Below, in pieces: positions 29,655 to 37,736 of a stretch of DNA of 51,478 nt. Source of the DNA: Amycolatopsis rifamycinica (lineage in GTDB: Bacteria; Actinomycetota; Actinomycetes; Mycobacteriales; Pseudonocardiaceae). Below the pieces are notes generated by a model. The model had not been told where the DNA came from. It saw only the letters and a list, made by a program, of their open reading frames with translations, and ran no database searches. The DNA is taken from positions 1 to 51,478 of the forward strand of contig NZ_JMQI01000072.1 in the NCBI RefSeq assembly GCF_000695625.1. The letters are read 5' to 3'. The translations under genes and the position numbers were made by a program. How positions within the stretch are numbered: the first letter of the stretch is position 1; every line of letters starts with the position of its first letter.

Positions 29655-29731
29655 CCTTCGTCGGTAGTGCGTTGGTTGCTCGGCAACAAAAGTGTCGGCA
29701 CCGGCTTCGAACGTCACCCTGGAGGAAGTTG

Positions 29732-30748
29732 ATGACTCCCCGGAAGACCGCCCTCAGGACCATCGCCGTCCTGTCGGCCGCCGCGCTGACCAGCGGTGTT
29801 TGTGCTTCGGCGGCCACCGCGTCCCCGTTGGCCTTCGCCGAGCTGCAGGCCCGCGCGATCACCGCCGCCACCCAGGTGGCCGACGCGCTCGGCGCCGCGT
29901 CCGGCGGCGTCTACCTCGAGAACGGCAAGGCCGTCGTGAACGTGGTCGACGACGCCGCGATGCGGCAGGTGCAGGCCGCCGGCCTCACGGCGAAGAAGGT
30001 CAAGCACACCTTCGCCGCGCTGACGAGTGTCAAGAACCAGCTGGACTCGGTGAAGAACGTGCCGCAGACCGCGTGGGGCATCGACACGAAGACCAACCAG
30101 GTCGTGGTGAAGGTCTACGACGCGGCCAGCAAGGAGACCGCCGGCCGGGTCACCGCGGCCGCCGCGCGGTACGGCGACAGCGTCCGCGTCGAGCACCGCA
30201 CCGGCAAGCTGGAGCTGTACCTCGCCGACGGCGACGCGATCCAGAACAGCCAGGGCCGCTGCTCGCTCGGCTTCAACGTGACGCGCGGCGGTTCGCCGTT
30301 CCTGCTCACCGCGGGCCACTGCACCAACCTCGGCGGCACCTGGTCCGGCGGCGACGTCTCCGGCGCGCAGGTCGTCGAAAGCGACTGCCCCGGCGCCGAC
30401 TCCGGGCTGCTGACCCGCCCGAACGGCACCGGCCCCGGCGAGATCAACACCGGCCAGCCGATCACCGGCGCGGCGGCGCCGACCGTCGGCGAGCAGATGC
30501 AGAAGCAGGGCTCGACCACCGGCGGCGGCAGCGGCGAGGTGACCTCGGTCGACGAGTCGGTCAACTTCGACGTCGGCGTGCTCAACCACGAGTTCGGCAC
30601 CACCGCGCACACCGACCACGGCGACTCCGGCGGCCCGGCCTACGACGGCTCCACGGGCCTCGGCACCCTGTCCGGCGGCGACACCGTGACCAGCTACTTC
30701 TACCCGCTCACCCTCGAGCTGCAGGCCTACGGCCTCGAGCTCGCCTGA
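29732..30748 (+). CDS. Secreted streptogrisin-type S1 serine protease with prodomain
   Basis: The 338-residue preproenzyme starts at ATG 29732 behind GGAGGA. It has a signal peptide (1-30, ending ASAATA), an alpha-lytic/streptogrisin-like prodomain (about 31-165) and a chymotrypsin-fold domain. The catalytic triad is H196 (LLTAGHC), D223 (GADSGLL) and S299 (HGDSGGPA). Disulfide cysteines occur at C177/C197-type positions and at C219. The enzyme should be exported through Sec and mature by removal of the prodomain, acting as an extracellular protease. A palindromic terminator follows directly. Confidence 0.95.
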   Translation: MTPRKTALRTIAVLSAAALTSGVCASAATASPLAFAELQARAITAATQVADALGAASGGVYLENGKAVVNVVDDAAMRQVQAAGLTAKKVKHTFAALTSVKNQLDSVKNVPQTAWGIDTKTNQVVVKVYDAASKETAGRVTAAAARYGDSVRVEHRTGKLELYLADGDAIQNSQGRCSLGFNVTRGGSPFLLTAGHCTNLGGTWSGGDVSGAQVVESDCPGADSGLLTRPNGTGPGEINTGQPITGAAAPTVGEQMQKQGSTTGGGSGEVTSVDESVNFDVGVLNHEFGTTAHTDHGDSGGPAYDGSTGLGTLSGGDTVTSYFYPLTLELQAYGLELA

Positions 30749-30759
30749 TCCACTCCCAA

Positions 30760-30789
30760 GGGCGGCACTTTCACGTGAAAGTGCCGCCC
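30760..30789. terminator. 30-bp perfect palindromic bidirectional terminator
   Basis: A perfect palindrome with 15-bp arms (GGGCGGCACTTTCAC and its complement) lies between the protease stop at 30748 and the convergent methyltransferase stop at 30799. It should form a stable hairpin on either transcript. Confidence 0.8.
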
Positions 30790-30798
30790 CTTCGCGGG

Positions 30799-31422
30799 TC
30801 AGGACTCCAGGCGGCGGGCGCGGTAGACGGCGTCGGTGTGGTGGCCCTCGCCGCGCGTCTCGCACGTCTCGACCACCCAGCCCCAGGGATCGCCGAGGTA
30901 GCCGGTGATCTCCTCGGGCTCGAAGTACAGCTCTTCCGGCGGCTTCTGGCCGTCGAACTGCCGCATGGCCTTCGGCGAGTGCCCGACGACCAGCAGCGAG
31001 CCGCCCGGCCTGATCGCCGCCGCGGCCGCCGTGAAGACGTCGCGGCGCAGGTCCGGCGGCAGGTGCATGTACTGCGCGGAGACCAGGTCGTACCGCGCTT
31101 CCGGCTGCCACTCGAGGATGTTGCGGTGCAGCCAGGTCACCGTCACGCCCGCCTCGGCGCCGGCTTCCTCCGCGCGGGCGAGCGCGGTGGTCGAGATGTC
31201 GACGCCGTCGACCGTCCAGCCCTGCCGGGCCAGCCAGATCGCGTCGCCGCCCTCGCCGCACCCGAGGTCGAGCGCGTGCCCGGGTTTCAGCCCCTCGACC
31301 TCGCCGCGCAGGTTGACGTTGGCGTTCCCGCTCCAGATCCGGTGCTCGTCACGCTGGTACATCGCCTCCCAGAACTCCTGCTTGAGCATGGCGTCGACGG
31401 TCATCGGGTGGTCGTGGGGCAT
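30799..31422 (-). CDS. Class I SAM-dependent methyltransferase (TehB-like)
   Basis: The 207-residue protein has the SAM motif I HALDLGCGEGGDAIWLA (about 50-66), motif II acidic residue in VDGVDISTTAL, YDLVSAQYMHLPPDLR as motif IV and RPGGSLLVVGH as post-motif. The opening MLKQEFWEAMYQRDEHRIWSGNAN (FWE-Y) is typical of tellurite/thiopurine-type methyltransferases. The substrate is unknown; related proteins volatilise or detoxify small thiols or oxyanions. The ATG at 31422 follows GAGGAACC. It is divergent from the SDR gene at 31579. Confidence 0.9.
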   Translation of the reverse strand: MPHDHPMTVDAMLKQEFWEAMYQRDEHRIWSGNANVNLRGEVEGLKPGHALDLGCGEGGDAIWLARQGWTVDGVDISTTALARAEEAGAEAGVTVTWLHRNILEWQPEARYDLVSAQYMHLPPDLRRDVFTAAAAAIRPGGSLLVVGHSPKAMRQFDGQKPPEELYFEPEEITGYLGDPWGWVVETCETRGEGHHTDAVYRARRLES

Positions 31423-31482
31423 GGTTCCTCCTCAAGGACGTCCTCCGAGCATGCGGAAGACGTCCCCGATGAGGCAAACTCC

Positions 31483-31499
31483 GTTGCCGATCCGGCAAC
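31483..31499. promoter_or_regulatory. Operator-like palindrome between methyltransferase and SDR genes
   Basis: A 17-bp inverted repeat with perfect 7-bp arms (GTTGCCG and CGGCAAC, 3-base spacer) lies in the 156-bp divergent spacer. It may control either or both genes. No regulator gene is adjacent. Confidence 0.45.
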
Positions 31500-31578
31500 T
31501 CGGGCCGTGCCGCGGGTTCGTGTCCCGCTCGGCGGGAAAAGCCGGTGGCCGCCCGGTCGTCTCGGCGAAGATGGCGGC

Positions 31579-32307
31579 ATGAGCGAACAGCGGGAAATCG
31601 TGGTCACCGGGGGCGGCACCGGCATCGGGCTGGCGATCGCCGCCCGGTTCGCGGCGGCGGGCGAGCGGGTGACCGTCACCGGGCGGCGCAAGGACGTCCT
31701 CGAAGCGGCGGCGGAGAAGATCGGCGCGCGGGCGGTGGCGTTCGACGCGAGCGACCCGGCGGCGGTGCGGACCGCGCTGGCGGAACTGCCCGAGCGGGTC
31801 GGCGTCCTGGTCAACAACGCCGGCGGCAACACCGACCGGGTGCGGGAGGCGCCCGCGCCGGGCGACCTGCGGGGCCTCGCCGACGCGTGGCAGGCGAACT
31901 TCGAAGCCAACGTGCTCTCCGCCGTGCTCGTCACCGCGGCGCTCAAGCCACGCTTCGCGGACAACGTGCGCGTGGTGACTCTCGGCTCCATCGCGGCGAA
32001 GCAGGGCTCCGGCTCGTACGGCGCCGCCAAGGCGGCCATCGAGGCGTGGAACACCGACCTCGCGCGGCAGCTGGGCACCGCGGGCACGGCCAACGTCGTC
32101 GCGCCCGGTGTCGTCCTCGACACGGAGTTCTTCCACGGCACGCTCACCGAAGAATGGCTGACCGCCCGGATCTCCGCGGCGTTCAACGAGCGCGCCGGCC
32201 GTCCGGAGGAAATCGCCGCCACCGTGGGGTTCCTGGCCGCGCCGGAAGCCGCGCACATCACCGGCCAGGTCGTGCACGTGAACGGCGGCGCGTACGGCGC
32301 TCGCTAG
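31579..32307 (+). CDS. SDR family oxidoreductase
   Basis: The 242-residue protein starts at ATG 31579. It has the NAD(P) motif VTGGGTGIGLAIA, GRRKD after beta-2 (Arg favours NADP), the LVNNAGG motif, a catalytic serine in VTLGSIAAK and the Y-x-x-x-K pair in SYGAAKAAIEAW. The C-terminal GQVVHVNGGAYGAR is a typical SDR end. The gene is divergent from the methyltransferase and lies 96 bp upstream of a P450 in the same direction; co-transcription is possible. The substrate is unknown. A longer frame reaching back through the protease gene was discarded. Confidence 0.92.
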   Translation: MSEQREIVVTGGGTGIGLAIAARFAAAGERVTVTGRRKDVLEAAAEKIGARAVAFDASDPAAVRTALAELPERVGVLVNNAGGNTDRVREAPAPGDLRGLADAWQANFEANVLSAVLVTAALKPRFADNVRVVTLGSIAAKQGSGSYGAAKAAIEAWNTDLARQLGTAGTANVVAPGVVLDTEFFHGTLTEEWLTARISAAFNERAGRPEEIAATVGFLAAPEAAHITGQVVHVNGGAYGAR

Positions 32308-32403
32308 GCCATCCGGGTCGCAAGTCGGGCGGGCGGCCCACGGCGGCCGCGGTTCTCTCCATGGTGGAAGGGTCAGACCACCGGAAGAGAGAGGTGATCC
32401 GCC

Positions 32404-33606
32404 GTGACGGCCGCACCCGCAACCCCGGCCCTCCCGACGACCCGGCCGGACGGCTGCCCGTTCGAACCGCCCGAAAAGTACGCCACCCTCCGGGAAACCG
32501 CGCCCACGTCGAAGGTGCGGTGCCCGGCGGGCATGGACGCCTGGCTGGTGACGCGGTACGCCGACGTCCGCGCGGTGCTCGCCGACCGCACGATGAGCTC
32601 GCGCGGCGCGTCCTCGGTGCACGTCAACCCGAACGCCGACCTCGACATCGACGTCAGCCCGGGCTCGATCATCCAGCTCGACGGCGCGGCGCACGCGCGG
32701 CTGCGCAAGAAGGTGATCGCGGAGTTCACGGTGCGGCGCGTGGAGGCCCTGCGCGGATACGTCCAGGGCCTCGTGAAGAGCCACCTCGACGCGATGCTCG
32801 CGAAGCCGGGCCGGACCGCGGATCTGGTGCAGGACTTCGCGTTGCCGATCCCGTCGCTGGTGATCTGCGAGCTGCTCGGCGTCCCGTACGCGGACCGCTC
32901 GCGCTTCCAGCGGCAGAGCGCGACGCTGGTGAGCACGGACGCGACGCGCGAGGAAGGCGAGCAAGCGTACGACGCGCTTTCGGGATACCTGGCCGGATTG
33001 TTCACCGCGAAGGAGCGGAATCCGCAGGACGACCTGTTCAGCAAGCTGATCTCCACCGGCGGCGACGACCCGCTGACCATGGAGGAGCTGGTCGTGCTGG
33101 GGCTGAGCCTGCTGGTGGCTGGCCACGAGACGACGGCCAACATGATCGCGTTGAGCACGCTGGTGCTGCTGGACCACCCGGATCAGCGTGACGTCGCGCT
33201 CGCCGAGCCGGAGCGGGCGGTGGAGGAACTGCTGCGGTACCTGTCGGTCGTGCAGTGGGGCGTGCTGCGCTACGCGACCGAGGACGTCCGCGTCGGGTCG
33301 CGAGAGGTCCGGGCGGGCGAGTGGCTGGTGGCGGCGCTGAACTCGGCCAACCGCGACGAATCGGTGTTCCCGGCCGCGGACAAGCTCGACTTCCACCGCG
33401 AGCAGCCGCGGACGCACGTGGCGTTCGGGTTCGGCGCGCACCAGTGCGTCGGTCAGCAGCTGGCCCGGGTGGAACTGCAGGAGGCGTTGACGGGGTTGTT
33501 CCGGCGGGTGCCGGATCTGCGGCTCGCCGTCCCGCGGGAGGAGCTGGAGTACAAGCACAACACGCTGGTGTACGGGGTCCGGGAGCTGCCGGTCGCCTGG
33601 GGCTGA
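32404..33606 (+). CDS. Cytochrome P450
   Basis: The 400-residue soluble P450 begins at GTG 32404 behind AGAGAGG. The I-helix oxygen-binding motif is AGHETT (239-244), the ExxR pair is E275/R278 (EELLR), and the heme loop is FGFGAHQCVG with cysteine ligand C348. This suits a class I bacterial P450 (CYP105/CYP107-like) that needs separate ferredoxin and reductase, neither of which is nearby. Substrate unknown. It directly precedes the T-box leader and does not appear to be part of that transcript. Confidence 0.95.
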   Translation: MTAAPATPALPTTRPDGCPFEPPEKYATLRETAPTSKVRCPAGMDAWLVTRYADVRAVLADRTMSSRGASSVHVNPNADLDIDVSPGSIIQLDGAAHARLRKKVIAEFTVRRVEALRGYVQGLVKSHLDAMLAKPGRTADLVQDFALPIPSLVICELLGVPYADRSRFQRQSATLVSTDATREEGEQAYDALSGYLAGLFTAKERNPQDDLFSKLISTGGDDPLTMEELVVLGLSLLVAGHETTANMIALSTLVLLDHPDQRDVALAEPERAVEELLRYLSVVQWGVLRYATEDVRVGSREVRAGEWLVAALNSANRDESVFPAADKLDFHREQPRTHVAFGFGAHQCVGQQLARVELQEALTGLFRRVPDLRLAVPREELEYKHNTLVYGVRELPVAWG

Positions 33607-33654
33607 AAATCGGGGGCGGCTTCGCGGCCCGGCGGCTACGGTGGTCGGCAACGC

Positions 33655-33901
33655 GCTGATGGAGACGAGTAACCCCCGGAGCGCACGGGTCCAGAGAGCC
33701 GCCGGCAGCTGGGAAGGCGGTCCCGTGTCCGGGCGGCGAAGACCCTCCGGAGTGCGGGGAGGAACGGCGTCCGCGCCCCATGCCCCGCCGGCCGGCCCCC
33801 GTCACCGGGCCGCGAAGAGGCCGCCTCCGGGCGGTGAAAGTGCGGTGGCACCGCGGTTGTCCCGATCGCCCGCACTCCCAGGGATCCGCGTTGGGAGGGT
33901 G
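33655..33901 (+). promoter_or_regulatory. T-box riboswitch leader with long Stem I, translational type
   Basis: The leader has GATGGAGACGAGTA at the base (AGTA S-turn at 33668-33671). Pairing arms are GGAG (33661-33664)/CTCC (33745-33748), CCCGGA (33675-33680)/TCCGGG (33728-33733) and CACGGG (33684-33689)/CCCGTG (33722-33727). The apical part reads CCAGAGAGCC with CCGCC/GGCGG, the AG-bulge/distal-loop region. The S-turn partner GAA is at 33738-33740. The T-box bulge sequence TGGCACCGCGG ends at 33856. A downstream hairpin CTCCCA (33875-33880)/TGGGAG (33892-33897) buries the Shine-Dalgarno GGGAGG, so control is probably at translation. The specifier is unclear: GGC precedes GAA, GAC follows it. 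Confidence 0.82.
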
Positions 33902-35119
33902 ATGAGTACTCGGGTATTGGCCGCCGAGCTGTCCGGGCACGTCGGCGACCGCGTCCGCGTCGCCGGCTGGGTGCACCGCCGGCGTCGCCTCAAATCCGTC
34001 ACGTTCGTCGTGGTCCGGGACCGCTCCGGGCTCGCGCAGGTCGTGCTGGGTTCAGCCGCGCCACCGGAGGAAACCGTGGTCGAGGTGCTCGCCACCGTGT
34101 CGGCGAACCCGCGCGCGCCCGGCGGTGTCGAGCTGGTCGAGCCCGTCGTGCGAACGCTGGCGGAAGCGGCGGCGAAACCGCCGTTCGACCTCTACCGGCC
34201 GGCCGTCACCGCGTCGCTGCCGACGATCCTCGACCACGCGCCGGTCGCCCTGCGGCACCCCGCGCTGAAGGAGCGCTTCGCCGTGGCCGCGGCCGCCGTG
34301 CGCGGCTTCCGGTCCACTTTGGACGCACTGGGGTTCACCGAGGTGCACACGCCGAAGATCGTGGCGTCGGCGACCGAATCCGGCGCGAACGTCTTCGGCA
34401 TCGACTACTTCGGCCGCCGGGCCTACCTCGCGCAGTCGCCGCAGCTGTTCAAGCAGGCGCTCGTCGGCGTCTTCGAACGCGTCTACGAGGTCGGCCCGGT
34501 CTTCCGCGCCGAGCCGCACGACACCGCCCGGCACCTCGCGCAGTACACCAGCCTCGACGTCGAGCTCGGGTTCATCCGGGACCACCACGACGTGATGGCC
34601 GTGCTGCGCGACGTGCTCGCGGGGATGGCGGACCCGGCGCTGGTCACCGTCCCGGCGGAGATCCCGGAGATCGCCTTCCCGGCGGCGCTGGACCTGGTGG
34701 GCGCCCCGGCGGACGAGCCGGACCTCGCCCCGGCGCACGAGCGCGCGCTGTCGGCGTGGGCGCGGCGCGAACACGGGTCGGACTTCCTGTTCGTCACCGG
34801 CTACCCGATGGCGAAACGGCCGTTCTACACGCACCCGGACCCGGCGCGGCCCGGCTACTCGAACAGCTTCGACCTGCTCTTCCGCGGGGTCGAGCTGGTG
34901 ACCGGCGGCCAGCGGCTCCACCGGCACGCGGACTACCTCGCGGTGCTGGGCGAAGCCGCGCCCGGGTACGCCGGCTACCTGCAGGCGTTCGCGCACGGCA
35001 TGCCACCCCACGGCGGGTTCGCGATCGGTCTGGAACGCTGGACGGCGCGGCTGCTCGGCGTCGCGAACGTCCGGGAGGTCACGCTCTTCCCGCGCGACCT
35101 GCACCGCCTGACCCCGTGA
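33902..35119 (+). CDS. aspS: Archaeal-type aspartate--tRNA(Asp/Asn) ligase
   Basis: This 405-residue class IIb synthetase has an N-terminal OB-fold anticodon domain (VRVAGWVHRRRRLKSVTFVVV, about 17-37). Motif 2 is VFRAEPHDTARHLAQYTSLD, and motif 3 is GFAIGLERWTARLLG. The segment YPMAKRPFYT with later SFDLLFRGVELVTGGQR matches archaeal-type or non-discriminating AspRS rather than the roughly 590-residue bacterial AspRS. It may therefore be an accessory synthetase charging tRNA-Asp and perhaps tRNA-Asn. ATG 33902 sits just after a sequestered GGGAGGGTG ribosome site in a T-box leader, so expression should rise when the matching tRNA is uncharged. Confidence 0.85.
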   Translation: MSTRVLAAELSGHVGDRVRVAGWVHRRRRLKSVTFVVVRDRSGLAQVVLGSAAPPEETVVEVLATVSANPRAPGGVELVEPVVRTLAEAAAKPPFDLYRPAVTASLPTILDHAPVALRHPALKERFAVAAAAVRGFRSTLDALGFTEVHTPKIVASATESGANVFGIDYFGRRAYLAQSPQLFKQALVGVFERVYEVGPVFRAEPHDTARHLAQYTSLDVELGFIRDHHDVMAVLRDVLAGMADPALVTVPAEIPEIAFPAALDLVGAPADEPDLAPAHERALSAWARREHGSDFLFVTGYPMAKRPFYTHPDPARPGYSNSFDLLFRGVELVTGGQRLHRHADYLAVLGEAAPGYAGYLQAFAHGMPPHGGFAIGLERWTARLLGVANVREVTLFPRDLHRLTP

Positions 35120-35153
35120 GTTCGTGACCCCGTGAGTTCGTGAGTTCGTGAGG
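35115..35153. repeat. Short tandem GTGAGTTC repeats
   Basis: Between the synthetase stop and the next gene the units GTGAGTTC and GTGACCCC alternate, with GTGAGTTC present three times in succession or separated by one GTGACCCC. The array ends in GTGAGGAG, which provides the ribosome site of the next gene. It is probably a slippage-generated array. Confidence 0.7.
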
Positions 35154-35160
35154 AGTGGCC

Positions 35161-35988
35161 ATGACAGCTCGTCGCCTCTGGGCGGCCGTGGAACCGCTGC
35201 ACGCCGTCGTCTACTTCGCGCCCGAGACGGCCGAAGCGGCGAAGCGGGTCGGCTTGCGCGGCTACTGGATGGGCTACTTCGCCGGGCGGCTGGCGCCGCT
35301 GGGCCCGATCGGTCCCGAACCGGCGGCGGCCGTGCTGTTCGGCTTCGCGCCGGCGATGGTGGCCCGGGCGCTGCCGGACGCGTGGTCGTTCGCCTCGCCC
35401 GAGGCCGTCGCCGGCTCCCGGATCGAGGCAGTGGCCTCGGCGTTGCGCCCGGTCGCCGCCGACGTCGGCGAGCTGAACGAGCTGCTGTGGCGGGCGGTGG
35501 ACGCGTGCGAGTTCGGCGGGCGCCCGCTCGCCGCGGCGTGGGCGGCGGTGCCGAAGCCGGCGGACCCGCTGTCCCGGCTGTGGCTGGCGACGACGATCCT
35601 GCGTGAGCACCGCGGCGACGGCCACGTCCTCGCCGCGGTCCACGCCGGCTTGGGCGGCCTGGAGACGACGCTCACCCACATCGGCGACGGCGTGATCGCC
35701 CGCGCGGACATCCAGCCCCACCGCGGCTGGCCGGACGCGGAGTGGGACGCGGCGGTGGCCCGGTTGCGGGCCCGCGGGCTCCTCGGCGCGGACGGCCGCC
35801 TGACCGGCGCGGGCCGCGAGCTGCGCCGCCGGATCGAGGCCGACACGGACCGCCTGGCGGCGGCGCCGGTGACCGCGCTCGGCCCCGACGTCGAGCGGCT
35901 GCTGGAGCTGGCGGTGCCGCTGAGCCGGGCGCTGATCGACCGCGGTGTCGTCCCGGTGCCGAACCCGATGGGTGTCGCGCGTCCTTGA
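35161..35988 (+). CDS. SCO6745 family protein of unknown function
   Basis: The 275-residue protein opens ARRLWAAVEPLHAVVYFAPE and contains GYWMGYFAGRLAPLGPIGPE, then AVLFGFAPAMVARALPDAW. This pattern is typical of the actinobacterial SCO6745 family. A C-terminal winged-helix-like region (DAEWDAAVARLRARGLLGAD, GRLTGAGRELRRRIEADTDR) could bind nucleic acid or be structural. No catalytic site is known. ATG 35161 has GAGGAG five bases ahead; the GTG at 35155 overlaps that site and is less likely. It is 41 bp after the synthetase and may share its T-box-led transcript. Confidence 0.82.
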   Translation: MTARRLWAAVEPLHAVVYFAPETAEAAKRVGLRGYWMGYFAGRLAPLGPIGPEPAAAVLFGFAPAMVARALPDAWSFASPEAVAGSRIEAVASALRPVAADVGELNELLWRAVDACEFGGRPLAAAWAAVPKPADPLSRLWLATTILREHRGDGHVLAAVHAGLGGLETTLTHIGDGVIARADIQPHRGWPDAEWDAAVARLRARGLLGADGRLTGAGRELRRRIEADTDRLAAAPVTALGPDVERLLELAVPLSRALIDRGVVPVPNPMGVARP

Positions 35989-36050
35989 GCGTCGAATCCG
36001 GGTGCGGTCGTTCGACGCACCGGTGAGCGCACCCGGACATCGGAGGACCC

Positions 36051-36800
36051 ATGACGTTGCTCGACGGCAAGAACGCGATCGTCTACGGCGCGGCGGGACG
36101 GATCGGCACGGCCGTCGCCACCGCCTTCGCCGGGGAAGGCGCGCGGGTGTTCCTCACCGGCCGCAGCCGCGCCCGCCTGGACGAGGTGGCCGGCCGCATC
36201 CGCGCGGCGGGCGGCCTCGCCGAGACGGCGGAGGTCGACGCGCTCGACGAGCGGGCGGTGGACGAGCACGCCGCGGCCGTGGGCGCCGTCGACGTGTCGG
36301 TCAACCTCATCGGCCACGGCGACGTCCAGGGCACGCCGCTGGTGGACATGGCGGTGGCGGACTACGAACGCCCGGTGCTGACGGCCGTCCGCACCCAGTT
36401 CCTGACCGCCCGCGCGGCGGCCCGGCAGATGATTTCGCGGCAGCGGCCCGGGGCGATCCTGTTCTTCGGGGGCGCGGCCGACCCGGTGCGCGAGTTCGCG
36501 GTGGGCGGGCTGCAGGTGGCGTTCCACGCGCTGGAGGCAATGCGCCGCCAGCTCGCGGCCGAGCTGGGCCAGTACGGGATCCGCACGGTGACGTTGCGGA
36601 CGGGCGGCATCACGGAAACCCTCCCGGCGGAAATGCCGGGCCGGGCGGAGCTGGCGGAGAACATCGCGGGCAAGACGATGCTGGGCCGCGCGGCGACGCT
36701 GGCGGACGTGGGCGCGGTGGCGGCGTTCGTCGCCTCGGACCAGGCGGCCTCGATGACGGCGGCCACGGTCAACATCAGCTGCGGCGCCTTGGTCGACTAG
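36051..36800 (+). CDS. SDR-fold protein lacking the YxxxK catalytic pair
   Basis: The 249-residue protein has a Rossmann N-terminus (KNAIVYGAAGRIGTAVATAF, about 7-26) and GRSRARLDEVAGRI, and ends with a typical SDR tail (MTAATVNISCGALVD). The active-site region reads ILFFGGAADPVREFAVGGLQ then VAFHALEAMRR. Where YxxxK is expected there is neither tyrosine nor lysine, and the NNAG motif is replaced by VNLIGHG. Like FabI-related or atypical SDRs it may use a different catalytic residue, or be non-catalytic. The UAG stop codon is part of the 4-bp target duplication of the IS element that follows, so the protein end is preserved. Confidence 0.85.
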   Translation: MTLLDGKNAIVYGAAGRIGTAVATAFAGEGARVFLTGRSRARLDEVAGRIRAAGGLAETAEVDALDERAVDEHAAAVGAVDVSVNLIGHGDVQGTPLVDMAVADYERPVLTAVRTQFLTARAAARQMISRQRPGAILFFGGAADPVREFAVGGLQVAFHALEAMRRQLAAELGQYGIRTVTLRTGGITETLPAEMPGRAELAENIAGKTMLGRAATLADVGAVAAFVASDQAASMTAATVNISCGALVD

Positions 36801-37732
36801 GAGCTGTCCTGTAAGTCATCGGAGCCAGAGGACGATTGCGGCGATGGTGAGCTCGGCTTGGTAGTAGGCGGCGCGTTTGGCGTAGCGGGTGGCCAGGTCA
36901 CGGAACTGTTTGAGGCGGTTGAAGCGGCGTTCGACCACGTTGCGGTGCTTGTAGACCTCGGCATCGAAGGCTGGTGGTCGCCCGCCGCGGGAGCCTTTGG
37001 CGACGCGGCGGGCGACCTGATCTTCCCGTTCCGGGCTGACGAAGGCGATCCGCCGGTCCCGCATCGCTTGCCGGGTCGAGGGATGCGAGTACGCCTTGTC
37101 TGCGATCACCGTCTCCGGCCTGCAGCGGGGCCGGCCTGGTCCGAGCCGGGCGACGCTGATGCCATCCAGCAGCGGCAGCAACTGCGGGTTGTCTCCCGCT
37201 TGGCCTGGTGTGAGCAGTATTCGTACCAACAGGCCTCGGCCTTCGACGGCGAGGTGGATCTTGGTGCTCAGTCCGCCTCGGGACCGCCCGAGTCCTTCCC
37301 CGTCAAGAGCGATGGCTTCGGTTCCGTCGCTGCATCCCCCTTTTTCCGGGCACCCGCAGCATGCTGATGGGCCCGGACCACGCTCGAGTCCACCGAGATG
37401 ATCCACTCCAGGTCGTCGACGGCGTCGTCTTTGACGATCACCCGGTCGAGGATCTTGTCCCAGGTGCCGTCCTTGGTCCACAACCGCAGACGTTCGTGCG
37501 CGGTCTTCCAGGGCCCGTACCGCTCAGGCAGGTCACGCCACGGAGCACCGGTACGCAGCTTCCACAGAATCGCGTTGATGACCTGGCGGTGATCCCGCCA
37601 CCGCCGCCCACCCGCCCTGCTGCGGCGGCAGCAACGGCTCGATCACCGCCCACGCCTTATCCGTCAACTCACCGCGACCAACCACCGCGCATAGCTACCA
37701 GAAACCCAGCTCAACCACTTACAGGACACGCC
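36801..37732 (-). mobile_element. IS5-family insertion sequence, 932 bp, with CTAG target duplication
   Basis: The ends are GAGCTGTCCTGTAAGT (36801-36816) and the complement of GGCGTGTCCTGTAAGT (37717-37732), sharing 12 consecutive identical bases. CTAG flanks both sides (36797-36800 and 37733-37736), matching the 4-bp YTAR-type target duplication of IS5 relatives. Inside is a two-frame transposase on the minus strand. The transposase stop codon overlaps the inner end of the left repeat. The left CTAG includes the stop codon of the preceding SDR gene. Confidence 0.9.
36816..37685 (-). pseudogene. IS5-family transposase, orfA/orfB with a frameshifted N-terminus
   Basis: Reading from GTG 37685, the frame gives GRGELTDKAWAVIEPLLPPQ and then leaves the coding frame at a G-run near 37605-37617. 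One extra base there breaks the DUF4096-like N-terminus. The next frame continues RDHRQVINAILWKLRTGAPW, then WTKDGTWDKILDRV and WIISVDSSVVRAHQH to a stop at 37268. The third frame supplies the DDE C-terminal part: GLSTKIHLAVEGRGLL, VIADKAYSHPSTRQAM, and NVVERRFNRLKQFRDLATRY down to 36816. The switch from second to third frame can occur at a minus-one slippery heptamer, AAAGGGG (37337-37343 on this strand), as in related IS elements. The first shift has no such excuse, so this copy is probably inactive. Confidence 0.82.
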
Positions 37733-37736
37733 CTAG

